A DNA stretch of 64,000 bases from Zygnema cylindricum (lineage: Eukaryota > Streptophyta > Zygnematophyceae > Zygnematales > Zygnemataceae). The DNA lies in contig JBBHKE010002952.1 in assembly GCA_037447655.1 (NCBI GenBank), forward strand, positions 76,091 through 140,090, given 5' to 3'. The position numbers and the translations under genes were made by a program. This document shows, piece after piece, positions 27,163-39,790 of this stretch. Positions within the stretch are counted from its first letter, which is position 1. Each line of letters begins with the position of its first letter. The notes below the pieces were generated by a model. The model was not told the DNA's origin. It did no database searches and saw only the letters and a list, made by a program, of their open reading frames with translations.

Positions 27163-30100
27163 GGTTATGGGCCCACCCTCTTGGGTACCAATCTTTAATG
27201 GAACTGGCTTCATATACTGGGAAAGTATGATGATAGGAGCTCTATGCGAAAAAAGGTTTTGGGGGATAGTGAGTGGACGTTTGGGGCGTCCATTAAGTCT
27301 TGGAATTCCTCCAGGGTTTGGAGGAACCAGATTCACCAAGAAAGAGGAATCCACCTTCAACGGAGGAAACAAAAGAAGGAGAGGTGGTGGGACAAAGGAA
27401 AGGAGAAGGAGACGACCCACTCCAATAACAACTGGTTCGACATTCATGTCACCTATTCCGAGGAACGAGGAGAATGATACTGAAACTTGGGACTTCAACA
27501 ATATGGCGGCAAAGCACTTCATCCTACGCCATCTCACTCAAGGACTTGCATGTCCTCATTTGCAGGTAGAAAAGGCATTCGATCTTTGGATGGCTCACAT
27601 AGAGATGTACCAAAGTGGTACGATTCAGCAACAACAGTTGGCTGATTAGAAAGTTAAGGAGTATGTATACAAAGGGGGGAAATATGTTGGATTTTTGCAA
27701 TGAGCTTGCTACACTCTTCATGGAGCTAGAGAGTGCGGGAAAAGATATTAGTGAAAAAGAAAAGGTTAACTGTTTACTGATGAAGTTACCTGATGAGTTC
27801 GTGAACATAGTTTACCGGTGTGCAAGACTTGCATGACTCAAGGTGGATATGGAACTCAGTGGTAGGGATGATTCTCGTTCAAGAGAATACAATTGAGATC
27901 CGAAGGGGAGGAAAGAGTGGCCAAGCCTTGGCAACATCGACTGATTGGAGGAATAGGGATTCCCGAAAACCGGTCGGAAACTATGGGGGTAGGGAGCAGA
28001 AAAAATAGGCCGACGAGTTCGAACCAAGGGCTCCCAAAGATTTATGTTATTTTTGTAAGAAACCAGGGCACTATATGGCAGAGTGCACTAAGCTAACCGA
28101 GCTTCGGCTAAAGGAGGGGTAGACCGGTGGTACCGCGAGAGGAAAGAAAAAGGCCCTTGTCACACAGGTACTTGAGGCGGAATCCGAGGACGAGGACGAT
28201 GAGCTCTTTTTGGATGAGGAGTTGGAGGCGAAAATGAGGTCGAAATTCCACGGAAGGCAGAAATGTGCTTACGGTGGATTTAAAGGTGAAGCAGGCTGGA
28301 TCATTGATTCAAGTGCCTCCATGCACATGTGTAAGGATAGGCACCTGTTCACAAAGATAAGAAAGATTCCCACCGTAGAGATAGAGTACGGGGATGGGAG
28401 GATAGTCACCACTACTCTTATAGGATCGGTAGATCTGAAAGTGTTAGTAGAAGGAAAGACATCCATATTAACATTCTCCGATGTCTTGTTTATTCCGGAG
28501 CTGAACAAAAATCTTATCTCTACATCAGTATTAGATGATAAGGGTTTTTGTTACTAGCACTAGGGAAGGAGTTTTTACTGCTAGTTTTGAGGAGGATGTC
28601 TATTTCATTGCTGAGAAAGGTAGCCATGGGATGTTTAGGCTGATTTTAAGTAATGAAACGAAGAAACTTTATTATGCTGGTGTTCATGATATTATGATGT
28701 GGCATAAGAGGCTTGGGCATGTGAATCTAGATAAGTTAAGAGAGATGAAAAAGATGGGAGTGGTGGAAGGGATTCAGTTCAGTGAGAGTGATGATATAAG
28801 TGATTGTAGTGGATGTGCTCAAGGTAAAGCACACAGATTACCCTTTCTAAATCAGCCACTTATAAGGGAGAAAAAATTCTAGATCTAGTACACACAGATA
28901 TTTGGGGACCGGCTAAAGTGCCCTCACCGGGGGGGAAGAGATTTATGATGACTATAACTGATGATTGGTCCTCGGTATTCCCGGGTGTATCTTTTGAAAA
29001 ACAAGTCAGAAGCTCAGGATTGTTTTAGACAATATAAAGCGAGGAGCGAAAAACTCCATGAAACTCCAATCAAGAGAGTAAGGAGTGACAATGGTGGAGA
29101 GTATACTTCTAACCAGTTTGAGGATTTTCTGAGGGAAGATGGGGTTCAACACCAAAAGATAGTTCCAGAAAATCCGAAACAAATGGGGTAGCTGAAAGAT
29201 TAAATAGAACACTAAGTGATAGTGCTAGAAGTATGTTGTCAGATAAAAAGATAGGAAAAAGGTTTTGGGCAGAAAACAATGAACTGTGCTAATTACCTCA
29301 AAAATAGAGTTCTTACTTCAGCTATAAAAGATCAAACACCTTATGAGAGATGGACAGGCCGGAAACCAGACATATCTCACTTAAAGGTTTTTGGCAGTCA
29401 AGTATTCAGTCTAGATACTGATCGGGTCCAATTGGAAGCTAGATCCTAAAGGAAAACCGGGATACTTATTAGGATATGATGAGGATGTTAAAGGATATAG
29501 AGTTTATGATCTAAAAAGGGAAGATATAATCTTATTAAAGCATCTAGTAGTTATGGGATGAATGAAAGTTTGTGGATCCTTTCAAATATACGAAGTCAGT
29601 AAAAATCAGATTTGAGTCAGGAAATTCCGATGACTTTGAACTTCCTAGCTATCCAGGTTTTAGAGAAGATGACATTCTTGCAGGAACAAATCAGACCGAA
29701 AAGGACTCGGCTGTGGAAACTCCAGTGACAACTCTACTCGAAGCGGAAGACGTGGTGGAAATTGATTCGGAATCAAGGGATAGGGGGAGAACCCGAGTTT
29801 GTTCAAAAGAATCCACGAGAACCATCTATTCCGGCCTCGGATTTTGAGGGGGGGGAGGAGAAATAGCAAAAGACTGCAAAAAAAACAGGTTAATAACAAG
29901 GTAACTAAACTATCTCATCAAGATGAACCTAAAACTTATGGAGAGGCGATGACCTGTCCAGAAAGAAACAGGTGGAAGACAGCCATCAATGAGGAGATGG
30001 CTTCAATCATGGCAGCCGATACTTGGGAGCTGGTGGATTGTCCACCTAACCGAAAACCAATCGGTTGTAAGTGGGTTTTCAAATTAAAACTGAACCCAGA

Positions 30101-31524
30101 TAACACAATCGAGCGCTACAAGGCCAGATTAGTGGCAAAGGGGTTTACACAAAAGGAAGGAATTGACTACGAGGAAACCTTTGCCCCGGTGGTCACATTT
30201 CCCTCCGTCCGCATACTTCTCAGTTTAGCAGCGGCGGAAGACATGAAAGTGCATCAGATGGACATCAAGACAGCCTTTTTGCATGGAGAATTGGAAGAGG
30301 AGATCTTCATGCGACAACCCGAAGTTTTGTGGAGGAAAGAGAGGAGAGTAAGGTATGTCGGCTGATTAAATCTCTTTATGGTTTGAAACAGGCGCCTCGA
30401 CAATGGAATAAGAAGCTTGATTGAGTTTCTTACCGGTCTGGGATATATTCGGATTAGCTCAGATCACTCAATCTATGTTTTCGAAGAGGAGGAAGGTTTT
30501 ATACTTATTGCAATTTATATTGATGATTTGCTTGTTTTAAGTAAATCAATGGAAAAAATTAACAAACTGAAAACCGATCTTAAGGGGAGATTTGAAATGA
30601 AGGATATGGGAGAAGCAAGATATATTTTGGGAATTCAAGTAGAGAGAGACCGAAAAAGGAAAATTATAAGACTGACTCAAAAGGAAGCAATAGGAACATG
30701 CTTGAAAAATTTCAAATGGATAAAGCTAATAGTTGTACAACTCCAATGGAGTTGAAAAAGGGAAGTGAGGGGAGTGAGGAAGAAGGAGTCATAGTCTTAG
30801 ACGAGGAATTATCTCCTGAAGAACAGAAGTTCATGCAGACTATTCCTTACAGGCAAGTAGTGGGAAGTCTAATCTATTTTATGAATTGTACCCGGCCGGA
30901 TTTAGCTGCAGCTGTAGGAGTGCTGAGTAGAAGTCTAAATGCTCCCACTAAGAAGGAATGGGAGGCAGCTAAGAGAGTCCTTAGATATTTGATAGGAACT
31001 AGGGATCTATGGTTGGATTTGGGTGGGGAGAATACTGACATCACTACTTGGAGTGATGCCAGTTATAGTGACTGCTCCGATGAGGAGATGTACTTCTGGA
31101 TATGTATTATATCTGGGTGATGGGGCTTGATGTTGGAGTAGCAAACACCAAAAGGTTATTGCTCAGTCCACCATTGAGGCTGAGTATATGGCCTCTTGCT
31201 CTGCTGTAAAAGAATTGATGTGGGTCAAGTCTTTGCTTGGTGAGCTTGGTCACCTTAAGAGTGGTGTGCAGAATTTTTTTTGTGATAATCAGGCAGCAAT
31301 CGCTATTTTTGCCAATCCAAAACATCATTTTAAAGCTAAACACATGGACATCAGACTCAGCTTTGTTAGAGAGAAAGTAGAAAACAAAATAATCAGTTTA
31401 GAGTACAGACCAGATAGTGAGATGGAAGCAGATATGATGACCAAACCTGTGCCTTCCCCTAAGCTAATTTTCTACAGGGAGAAGTGCGGTCTGAAATTAA
31501 AGATTGACTAGAAAATAAAGGGAG
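27163..31524 (+). pseudogene. Ty1/copia internal region 2: gag-PR-INT-RT-RNase H
   Basis: Near-identical to 21736-26100 with the same domain order: gag from about 27167, knuckle about 28045, protease WIIDSSAS about 28300, integrase about 28880-29250, RT about 29930-30560, RNase H ending with a stop at 31509-31511. It keeps the TAG after gag residue string QQLAD (27647-27649) found in unit 1. It carries different single-base indels, mostly in homopolymers (for example extra G at about 27680 and extra T at about 30421). RT reads IYIDDLLVL where unit 1 reads IYVDDFLVL. Not translatable as given; whether all indels are biological is doubtful. Confidence 0.9.
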
Positions 31525-32590
31525 TGTAGAAATTAATGGTACATTTTTTAGTATTTTCTAGGTCTAAATAGAAATATAGAAAGAAGCCGAGGCAGTCTAC
31601 CTCTAACTTCTCTCTCCAAAACTCTCAAACTTGTCGCAGTCACTGAGAAATTGGAGAGGGAGCTAGAGCCATGGCTACCTAGGCTATCCAAAGGTTTACG
31701 GGAAATTTATATAAGTTAAACGGTTTATTTTATCTAAAATATATGTGCCGGCCGCAGGATTTGATCCCTGTACCTACCGGCCGGCAGACAGCACATAGCT
31801 GGTAGCCTTAGCCGTTAAGTCTAGGACTAGTGTTACGTAGTATATAGTTTGATATTTATTTCAACATGTATGCGTAGGGTTAATCATTTAACTGTAATTT
31901 ATTACGGGATACATAGATCCGGTAATGTGTAAAGTACGGATTACGGTACGGACAGAAAATCAATACCGCACATTTATTTCTTAATTGAAACGAATGGCCG
32001 CGCAAGTAATTATTACGGCTACGATTAAATCCTGATTTAATCGGACGGACAGAATTAGCGCCGAGATCGCGGAAGAAGATTTCGGCGGTTTGTGGCCATC
32101 GCCACATCGGATGACACGTGGCAAAATTACATTGGATCGTCGAATCTTCGGAGATTATGGCACCGAATCCGGATATGACATGTGTCGACATTTAGGCCCA
32201 TGTCGTACAATGTCCGTACCTAAAGTACACCGGCAGCTGTACTTTTGCGTACGGAACTGTATTTTGATTGGTTCCGTATATCAGTCGATAGAGTATGTAA
32301 GAGAGATAGGACTTAGAAAAATTAGGAGATAGGACCCTCTCTCCCAGAGAGCTTCTGTACAAAAGGTCAACTTTGACCCCCCATAACTTACTGCTCAGGG
32401 GAGCAAATTCAGAGATTCTTTTTGCTATCGACTCAGGGGAGTCTTGCCTTCACAGGGGTGTAGGTGGTCAGGGTTTTTGTCTGCCAGGGGTGGCAGGTAT
32501 TTTTTGCTGAAACACAAAGGGGTCAAGATTATCCTGGAGGCTTCTTGGAAGCTGTCTACTCTGAGGACTTATGGAGGTCTCAGAGTTTCA
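31525..32590 (+). mobile_element. Copia array LTR 3 (1066 bp)
   Basis: Ends CTCAGAGTTTCA at 32590, directly followed by CGTTT, the right half of the target duplication. Confidence 0.93.
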
Positions 32591-32595
32591 CGTTT

Positions 32596-34435
32596 TGCTG
32601 CCGACTATAAGCTACTGTGTATTCTTTTTGTATCCCCCTAAGCTTTACAATTTTCTTTAAAAGAATTTGAGGTATATTCCCCCCGATTATTCGACCTTAA
32701 AATCAGGATCAGCTCTCCTGCCCGATTTTCTCCCCTGGTTTTAAACTCTCTGAATTTCTCAAAGCTTCACCCTTGGATTTTGTAAAATTCACCTATTCTT
32801 TTCTAGTACACTTAATTATAAACGTGATGAAAAATTTAGAACCTTGAGGACTTAAGAAGTGAGGACCGCTCAAGTTAGAATGAATAAGCTCCAACTTTCT
32901 TCTATGTTTGGGTTAATCATTTTTATGAAAAGAAAGCCCTCTTTGCTTTCCTTGAGCACATCCTTCACACACCTTAAGGTTATCTTTGACGTGGACGTCC
33001 TCAAGTCCTCTGACCATCTTTTTTTCGATGAGTCATTTGAGATTTTGTTCTCCTAGATGACCAAATTGCCGATTCTATAGCTCCAAAGTCTATGCTTCTT
33101 TGCAGAAATTCATCTGTGCATCTTCATCATCCAAACATAAATTAAAAAGATTCCCTTCCGGATATCCCAAAGCGATTAGCTTTCCCTCACTTCTGATTTC
33201 ACAAGGTTCATTATTCTTTTTCTCAAATTCGACTTTCAGTCCAGTCCTCACAGCATGCATAACACTAAAAAGGTTATACTTTAAACCTGGTAAGTATACA
33301 ATTTCTTTTAGATGGCCTTCATGGCTACCTGTATCACAATTATAGTTATAACTTAACTTCGCCCATTAAACTGGTCTCTATAATTTTATCATCTGCTAAT
33401 ACAATCCGTCGAAGACTCTATAATGCTGTGAGAGAAGAAATGATGGACTTGTCATTACACATATGATGAGACACTCTAGAATCTATAATCCATCTCCTAT
33501 TCTGAGCATTTAACTGTGTGAGAAAAAGTTTAGTCTCATCTTGAATGTTCATGGCAAATGATTGTTTGTTCTGTTTGTTTTTGTCTTTGCTACGACAAAC
33601 TAAAGACTAATGACTTGGTTTTCCACAATTGTAAAAAACAATATTTTCATTGAAGTTTTCTGTCCCTTTCTTTTTTAATCTACAATCAGCGTCTGATGAT
33701 TAATTTTGCCATATGTAGCACAAGCAGTTACTAACTTAGTGTTAATTTTGCCATATGTAGCACAAGCAGTTACTAACTTAGTGTGTTTTACTGACTGTTT
33801 GACTTTGGCATAAAGTGCTACATCTGACTCTTTTTCCTCCTTTCTTTTAATTTTAACTTCTTCCTGAACGAAATGCTGACATATTGCATCAAAGTCTACA
33901 GTAGGTTGACTTTTCAAAGCCGTGATTATCATAGCATATTGTGATGGCAATGACCTAAACAGTGTGAGGATCAAGTCATCATCATTCACTTTTGTGCCAA
34001 CTGCGGCTAATTGTTACTTAAGCATTTTCAGTCTATAAATATGGGTTTCTATAGTATCTCCACTCTCCATTCTAAAGTCCAGCAATTTGTTCTTTAATTG
34101 CATAATATTGGACTGATTAGTGCGCTCATGTACAGTCTTTAGTTTATCCCACATAGCCTTAGGTTTATCCAACTCAACTATGTGTAAAAGCTCACGGCCT
34201 TTCATTGCTAGAAAATTTAATGTCGCTGCCTCTTCTTCCCTTCTATCATATCCTGCTTCCGCTACGGGCTTTAGTAGGTTTATGTTGCGTGCTACAATAC
34301 CCCAAAAATTCTTAAACTTTGGAATTCAGGTCATCTTAGCTTTCCACAGTAAATAATTACTTCCAATAAGTTTGTGGATGTCTGTAATTTTTTCTAAAGC
34401 TCCGATTCTATGTTGAGATACACAAATAGTGGCCA
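32596..34435 (-). pseudogene. Older Ty1/copia element, gag-protease part
   Basis: Minus-strand continuation of the element seen at 18240-20664. A gag start at 34435 reads MATICVSQHRIGALEKI. UBN2-type gag phrases follow (PKAMWDKLKTVHERT about 34150; DLILTLFRSLPSQYAM about 33960). A damaged CCHC knuckle with an in-frame stop lies near 33600, and a protease motif WIIDSRVSHHM near 33490 where DSGAS is expected. A local duplication lies at 33693-33782. The active-site changes and stops show it is dead. Confidence 0.8.
33693..33782. repeat. 46-bp tandem duplication in the older gag
   Basis: 'taattttgccatatgtagca' plus 'caagcagttactaacttagtg' occurs twice in a row, duplicating about 15 gag residues. 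Confidence 0.9.
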
Positions 34436-34439
34436 TGAC

Positions 34440-34987
34440 ATTGATGAATTACAAGACAGGAAGCTAAGGAAAAGAACTCTTTATATGAGAAGACAAGCTT
34501 TATTACTGAACAAGGAAGAAGATAGATTAATTACACGACAAAATAAATAAGCACTCAAAATAAGCACTCAGTGCCAAGATAATAGTAAAAAGAAATTGGA
34601 GAGAATTATTCAATTGATTGATTTCAATATCAGGCATGCATACATTTTATATGTGTGGATGACGTAGGTAATACGCTACTTGTGTTTCACGTAAAGAAAT
34701 AAACTCCTAACTTGTGAACTACATAATCGATTCAACGTTCACAATTCACTACGTGAAATACACTCAAAACCTGCGACGACTTGACTTGCCGTATACTTAA
34801 CGTAAACGACTACGTTTCACCAAAACTTGACGTCTACGTGAATGTAACTTGATGTCTACGTAAATGTACCTTGACGTCTAATCAACCGTATATGTACCTA
34901 ACAGGACTTCGGTTGATTATTTCTCACGCAACGTTGACTAACTTTGACTTCTGGTCCTTAGCAGGAAATTGACACTGAGTTCTAACA
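34440..34987 (-). mobile_element. Probable 5' LTR/leader of the older copia element
   Basis: Read on the minus strand it starts TGTTAGAACTCAG at 34987, contains a TATAAAATG word and leads to the gag start at 34435. I find no matching 3' LTR near 18240, so the LTR call rests on position, the TG start and the promoter-like word. Confidence 0.5.
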
Positions 34988-35084
34988 ATATTGACCATCG
35001 GTGTAAAATATTTTCGATTTTTTAGGCACTCATATGTCTTGAACTCTATTGACAGCCGTTGGATGTATTTTTTCCTTTTTTTTC

Positions 35085-35390
35085 ATAAGGAAGCAAGCAA
35101 TTTCATGTCACGTTTTGAACTCGAAAAGAGTCTCAAAAGGAACTTTCATGTCACGTTTTGAACTCGAAAAGTGTCTCAAAAGTAAAAGTTGTTTGAGTGC
35201 CCTAAAAATATTTGTCACTAATAGTGTGTAGAGGGAAAAGTACTTAGAGTGGCCTAGAAATACTTTTCATTTATAGTGTGATAATACAAAAGTACTTTCA
35301 GTTACCATAAAAATGTTGTCACTAATAATGTGAAGAAAAGAAGTACTTCGACCACCTTAGAAATGTTTAATAGTGATGGCCTATTATAGA
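35085..35390. repeat. Degenerate tandem repeats beside the older copia element
   Basis: 'tttcatgtcacgttttgaact' is duplicated (35102, 35146). From 35190 there are about three copies of a 60-65 bp unit built on 'taaaaatatttgtcactaatagtgtg'. Confidence 0.65.
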
Positions 35391-35499
35391 GAAGGTGTAA
35401 AAATTTATAAGTAATGTAACCTGCTCAAGAATACGTGTTTTAAGAAAGAAGGAAAAAAAAAAAAAAACCAAACCATGAAGTCCGAGGATAGGTTCCGAG

Positions 35500-36902
35500 A
35501 AAGGGTAGGGGAAAATAGAGGGCGGAAGGAGAGGGGAAGTGGGTAATGGGGGGGAGGTGGGAAAAGGGGAGGAGGGGGGGGAGAGGGGAGAGGGAGAAGG
35601 GGAGAGGGAGGTGGGGGAGAGGTGGGCTGGCAGGGAGAAAAGGAGAGGGAGGTGGGGTAGAGATGGGGAGCGAGAGATAAAAAGGGAGTGGGGGAAGAGG
35701 CAGTGGTGGAGAAGGGAAGATAGGAGAAGGAGAGGAGGAGTGTGACAGATAAAAAGAAGGGAAGAGGGTAGGAAACGTGGGGAAGAAGGGGAGGAGGAAA
35801 GAGGGAAAGAGAGGGGAAGAGAGGGTGCTAGGGAGTTGGGGAGATGGCAAAACAGGAAGAGAGGGAGATGGAGTGGAGGAGGGTGGAGGGGGCGGAGTTG
35901 GGAAAGTAGAGCGAGATTTAGGGGTAGGGGGAGGGTGAGGGTGCTACGGCGGGATGTTGGGAGGGAGAGGGGGAAAAGATGGGGAGGAGGACGAGGAGGG
36001 AGAGGGGAAGAAGGAAGAGGAGGCGAAATGACAAAATAGGGAGGGAGGAGAGAGGAGGGAAGAGGGGAAAAGGGGAGAGGGAGGGGAGGGGAGGGGAGGG
36101 GGGAGGGGAGGGGAGGGGAGGAGGGAGGGGTGGGGAGGGGAAGGGAAGGGGGGGGAGAGGGGGGGGGGGGTAGGGGAGGGGAGGGGAGCGGTGGGGAGCG
36201 GAGGGGAGTGGGGGGGAGGGGAGGGGAGTGGATGGGAGGGGAGGGGATGGGATGGGAGGGGAGGGGAGGGGAGGGGAGGGGGGGGGAGGGGAGGGGATGG
36301 GAGGGGAGGGGAGGGGAGGGGAGGGGAGGGGAGGGGAGGGGAGGGGAGGGGATGGGAGGGGAGGAGAGGGGAGGGGAGAGAGGAGAGGAGGGGAGGGGAG
36401 GGGGGAGGGGAGGGGAGGGGAGAGGGCGAGGAGAGGGGGGCACGGGAGGGGAGGAGAGGGGAGCGGAGGGGAGGGGAGGGGAGCGGGGGGAGAGGAGGGG
36501 AGTGGAGGGGAGGGGAGGGGAGGGGGGGGGAGGGGAGGGGAGGGGAGAGGGGTGAGGAGGGGAGAGGGGAGGGGAGGAGGGGAGGGGAGGAGAGGAGGGT
36601 ATGCAAGAGGGGAGGGGAGAGGAGAGGAGGGGAGGGGAGGGGAGGGGAGGGGAGGAGAGAGGAGGGGAGGGGAGGAGAGAGGAGGGGAGAGGAGGAGAGG
36701 AGGGGATGGGAGGAGAGGGGAGGAGAGGGGAGGGGAGGAGAGGGGAGGGGAGGGGAGGAGAGGGGAGGAGAGGGGAGGGGAGGAGAGGAGAGGAGAGGAG
36801 AGGAGGGGAGGGGAGGGGAGGGGAGAAGAGTGGATGGGAGAAGAGGGGAGAAGAGGGGAGAGGAGGGGAGAGGAGAGGAGAGGAGAGGAGAGGAGAGGAG
36901 AT
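35500..36902 (+). repeat. Purine minisatellite (GGGGA)n, about 1.4 kb
   Basis: The plus strand is almost only G and A. From 36070 onward it is mostly GGGGA with GGAGA, GGGAT and GAGGA variants. The long frames on both strands (Pro/Ser/Leu or Gly/Glu/Arg) follow from the composition and are not genes. Repeated G3-4 blocks make the strand a strong quadruplex or triplex former. Confidence 0.93.
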
Positions 36903-36939
36903 GGAGTACACGCTTTATTTCTTTAGGAGCAACGTAGGT

Positions 36940-38430
36940 TCCTATTTAGACTACAAAACTGCAAAGATTCTAACAACACAAAATATAACCATCGTAACTG
37001 TAGCGTCTGACAAAATTTAAGATTCTTAAAGAGTGTTAAATCTTTAGATTTGTCCGTGTTTACTTTATCACTGGTCGAATTGGGGCATTATATTTCAAAC
37101 GCGGAGTCCTTTCGGCGAAGGTAAATAGATGTCAGAAATAGCTTCGGAGGATAACCATCCGGCATTGACTTTTTAGTCGTTTTCCGTGGATTTGATCCAC
37201 CTTATACGAAAGCACATGGCCTTGGCCAATTGTTAAGTTGTCATGGCATGTCCACCGTGGATCATATCTTACTACTAAGTGGACAATTTTTTAACGTCTA
37301 GTGCGTGGCTAGTTTCCTCGTTGAAAATAGTTTAAGATAGTAGCCTGATAAACTGAGCAATTGCTTGGAAAATAACGAATCGGACGGTTCATGTTATCCA
37401 CCAAAAGCTTGGAGAATCTTGTCGAATCTACAGTTAGCATGTTTAGAAAAAAACTTGCAGCATAGCCTTATACGAAAATGCACTTTTTTCCAATGAACAA
37501 CCTCACTTTTCACGTGATAGAGGCCCATCCAAATATAGGCGCGAAACGTACTTGTAGTAGTTTAAAAAACGTAAATAACAATTAATACCCCTAAATTACA
37601 ATAATTCAAAGAAGAAGGTTACTTGTTAAAGTAAGGGCATGCTCTCATGCGATAAAGTAAGGTTTTTTTCCCATTGTTTTCCTTCAAAACTTAGCCCGCA
37701 ATGATAAAATCTGCAGCCGTGCCAGAAAAATCATCACATATTTATTTGTGTCACCTTGAAACTTTGCAATTTGTCGTCTAGCACATTTAGACCCACTTGC
37801 ACTTCCCATCAATTCATCTTCAAGCTTCTTCGGAAATCACCTCGCTTGGTGAATTTAGTTAAAGTAACAAGTTATAATCAAACACAAAGACGTTGTGGCA
37901 CACGTCACACGCTTTTCATTTTTTTTTTGTAGGACGCGGAGTACAGGATAAAAAACCCACTGTCGATTTCATGCCTGTGTGTACTTCCCGTGTAGGGGCC
38001 ATGGAGGGGTCTCCAACAACGGACGCCATTTTGTAAAATCGAAGTACGTGAAGGCGACTTTCTCTCTCTGTTATTCTCCTACTAACGCGTCCATGTCACA
38101 ATTTTTGCAATGAATACAACAATAATGGCATCAAACGAAAAATTTATAAAAATATTACTTTTGACTATTTTTTGGCGTATTTTGATGGCAAATAGAGTGA
38201 GAAATGACAAAAAAACTAAATATTAAACCATTGCGTAAATTTTTGGAACTAGTGACACCGACATTATCATAAAGGACCGTGACGTCAAAATGTCACAAAC
38301 CCTAAACATCTACGATGTCAGAATAAACTACAACGTGAATCGCTTATATTGTTAATACACTGTATTGGCGCCCCTAAGCTTTGAGCCTTGAACCTTAAGT
38401 TAATTAACAATACTATTTTTTTCTCTATAT
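36940..38430. other. Unassigned intergenic DNA
   Basis: No gene, RNA or clear mobile element. 37725-37870 shares diverged words in reverse orientation with 58540-58680 (inside the PIF-like element; 'tcacctcgc', 'tgtcgtctag', 'ccttgaaact'), hinting at an old relative of that element. Confidence 0.4.
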
Positions 38431-38438
38431 TAAGATAT

Positions 38439-38533
38439 GTACGGTTTAGGTAGCGTCATTGACTCTCATCTGACCTACTTTTAATTGTACGGTTTAGTTA
38501 GCGTCATTGACTCTCATCTGACCTTCTTTTAAT
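38439..38533 (+). repeat. 48-bp tandem duplication
   Basis: Two copies of a unit starting GTACGGTTTAG(G/T)TAGCGTCA, at 38439 and 38487, differ at a few positions. Confidence 0.9.
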
Positions 38534-38542
38534 ATTGTACAG

Positions 38543-39096
38543 TACACCGCCAATCGTTATTAGCGTTATGAACGCTATATTGGCACCCCCAAATTTTGAG
38601 CCCAAAACCTGAAATCCAATTAATAACACTATTATTTTATACGTTAATTAAAGTTTTGGTGAATTGGCGTTAATAATTCTATTTTATGATTTTATTGAAC
38701 AGTGTGGTGTACGCACATGTCAGTCCGTACATTATGGTACTTTGTTAAAGAAAAACGAACGAAACATTGATTAAAATAATCGTGATTGCACGTAAAAGGC
38801 AGAAAGAGATCGTACCTATTTTAGTGTAAAGATATTTATCGCGTATTAATTATACGCAGAAAACCAAAATTAGAGTTATGAATAAATTAGAGTAAAAGGA
38901 CGCGACGGTGTACGATTTGTGAGATTATGTACTTTTTTACCTATTTTATTGTGAAGATCATGATGGCAGATCAGTTGTACCAAATCACCGTTATGGATCA
39001 ATTAGAGTAAACTTTTTTATTCAAAATCTTGAAACACTCAAATTAGCGTTAATAACAACACTAATAATTTCTAAACGCAAATAACGATTGGCGGTA
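38543..39096 (+). mobile_element. Composite MITE with CACCGCCAATCG ends (about 554 bp)
   Basis: Ends are TACACCGCCAATCGTTATTAG and AATAACGATTGGCGGTA. The interior mixes family B words (near the left end) with family A words ('gtacgatttgtgagattatgtac'), so it may contain nested insertions. Confidence 0.65.
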
Positions 39097-39299
39097 TACA
39101 CCTTGAATCGTTATTAGCGTAGAGACATTATTAGTGTAAAGAAAAAAATAGCGTCATTCATTTCAGTTTAGTGCCAGAAGATGTGACAAATTATGGTCCA
39201 CGTCCTTAAATAATCTAATTTATTATATTTAATGTATCAATGTCAAAATTTTGGGGTGCCGATATAACGTACATAAGGCTAATAACGATTCACGGTGTA
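39097..39299 (-). mobile_element. MITE family B (203 bp), minus orientation
   Basis: TACACCTTGAATCGTTATTAG to AACGATTCACGGTGTA. It is the reverse complement of 42579-42781 in layout; both contain the 'gtggaccataatctgccacg'-type word and a CAAAATTTTGACATTGA stretch. Confidence 0.8.
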
Positions 39300-39534
39300 G
39301 TATACAAAATTTGTCAATCTATACTAAGGGTGAACTTCCATTAGAGGAAAAGTGGTGTTGCTTACTGGACGCCGTACACTTTCGTACAGTTTCGTACAAA
39401 TTTTTTTTTTGTCAAACGAAACATTTCGAAACATGTTTACTGGATCGCTCCAACATTATAGGCGTAATTATCGACCGTTGGATTTTTAGCTTTTCTAGAT
39501 TCGCGAAGCAATTGCGCACGTCGTCCTGAGTGAA

Positions 39535-39640
39535 GATACTCGCCTCGCCGAGGAGAGTATCTCCAAACTGGACGATCGGGCACATCGTCCAGTTTGAAGA
39601 GACTCTCTTCAAACTGGAGTCTCTTCAAACTGGACAATGT
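39535..39640. repeat. Cluster of perfect short hairpins
   Basis: GATACTC (39535-39541) pairs with GAGTATC (39555-39561). CAAACTGGACGAT (39564-39576) pairs perfectly with ATCGTCCAGTTTG (39584-39596). Further copies of 'cttcaaactgg' with AGAGACTC/GAGTCTCT follow to 39634. No coding or RNA family is recognised. Confidence 0.8.
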
Positions 39641-39790
39641 GCGCGATGTACTCCTTGGTCGATGTGCGCGATTTTCAAGTGAAGAGTAAAAACAATCGCC
39701 AACACGAATAGGCGATGAGAACCGAACACGTCGTACACGCTATCCACTGTCCAGAGTTAAAGGCGCTTTCGCTCTATAAAGGCGCTTTCG

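Noticed and set aside
35367-36911. Long minus-strand frame rich in Pro/Ser/Leu (over 500 codons), with Gly/Glu/Arg frames on the plus strand
   Set aside because: Produced entirely by the (GGGGA)n repeat; all frames are open because of composition.
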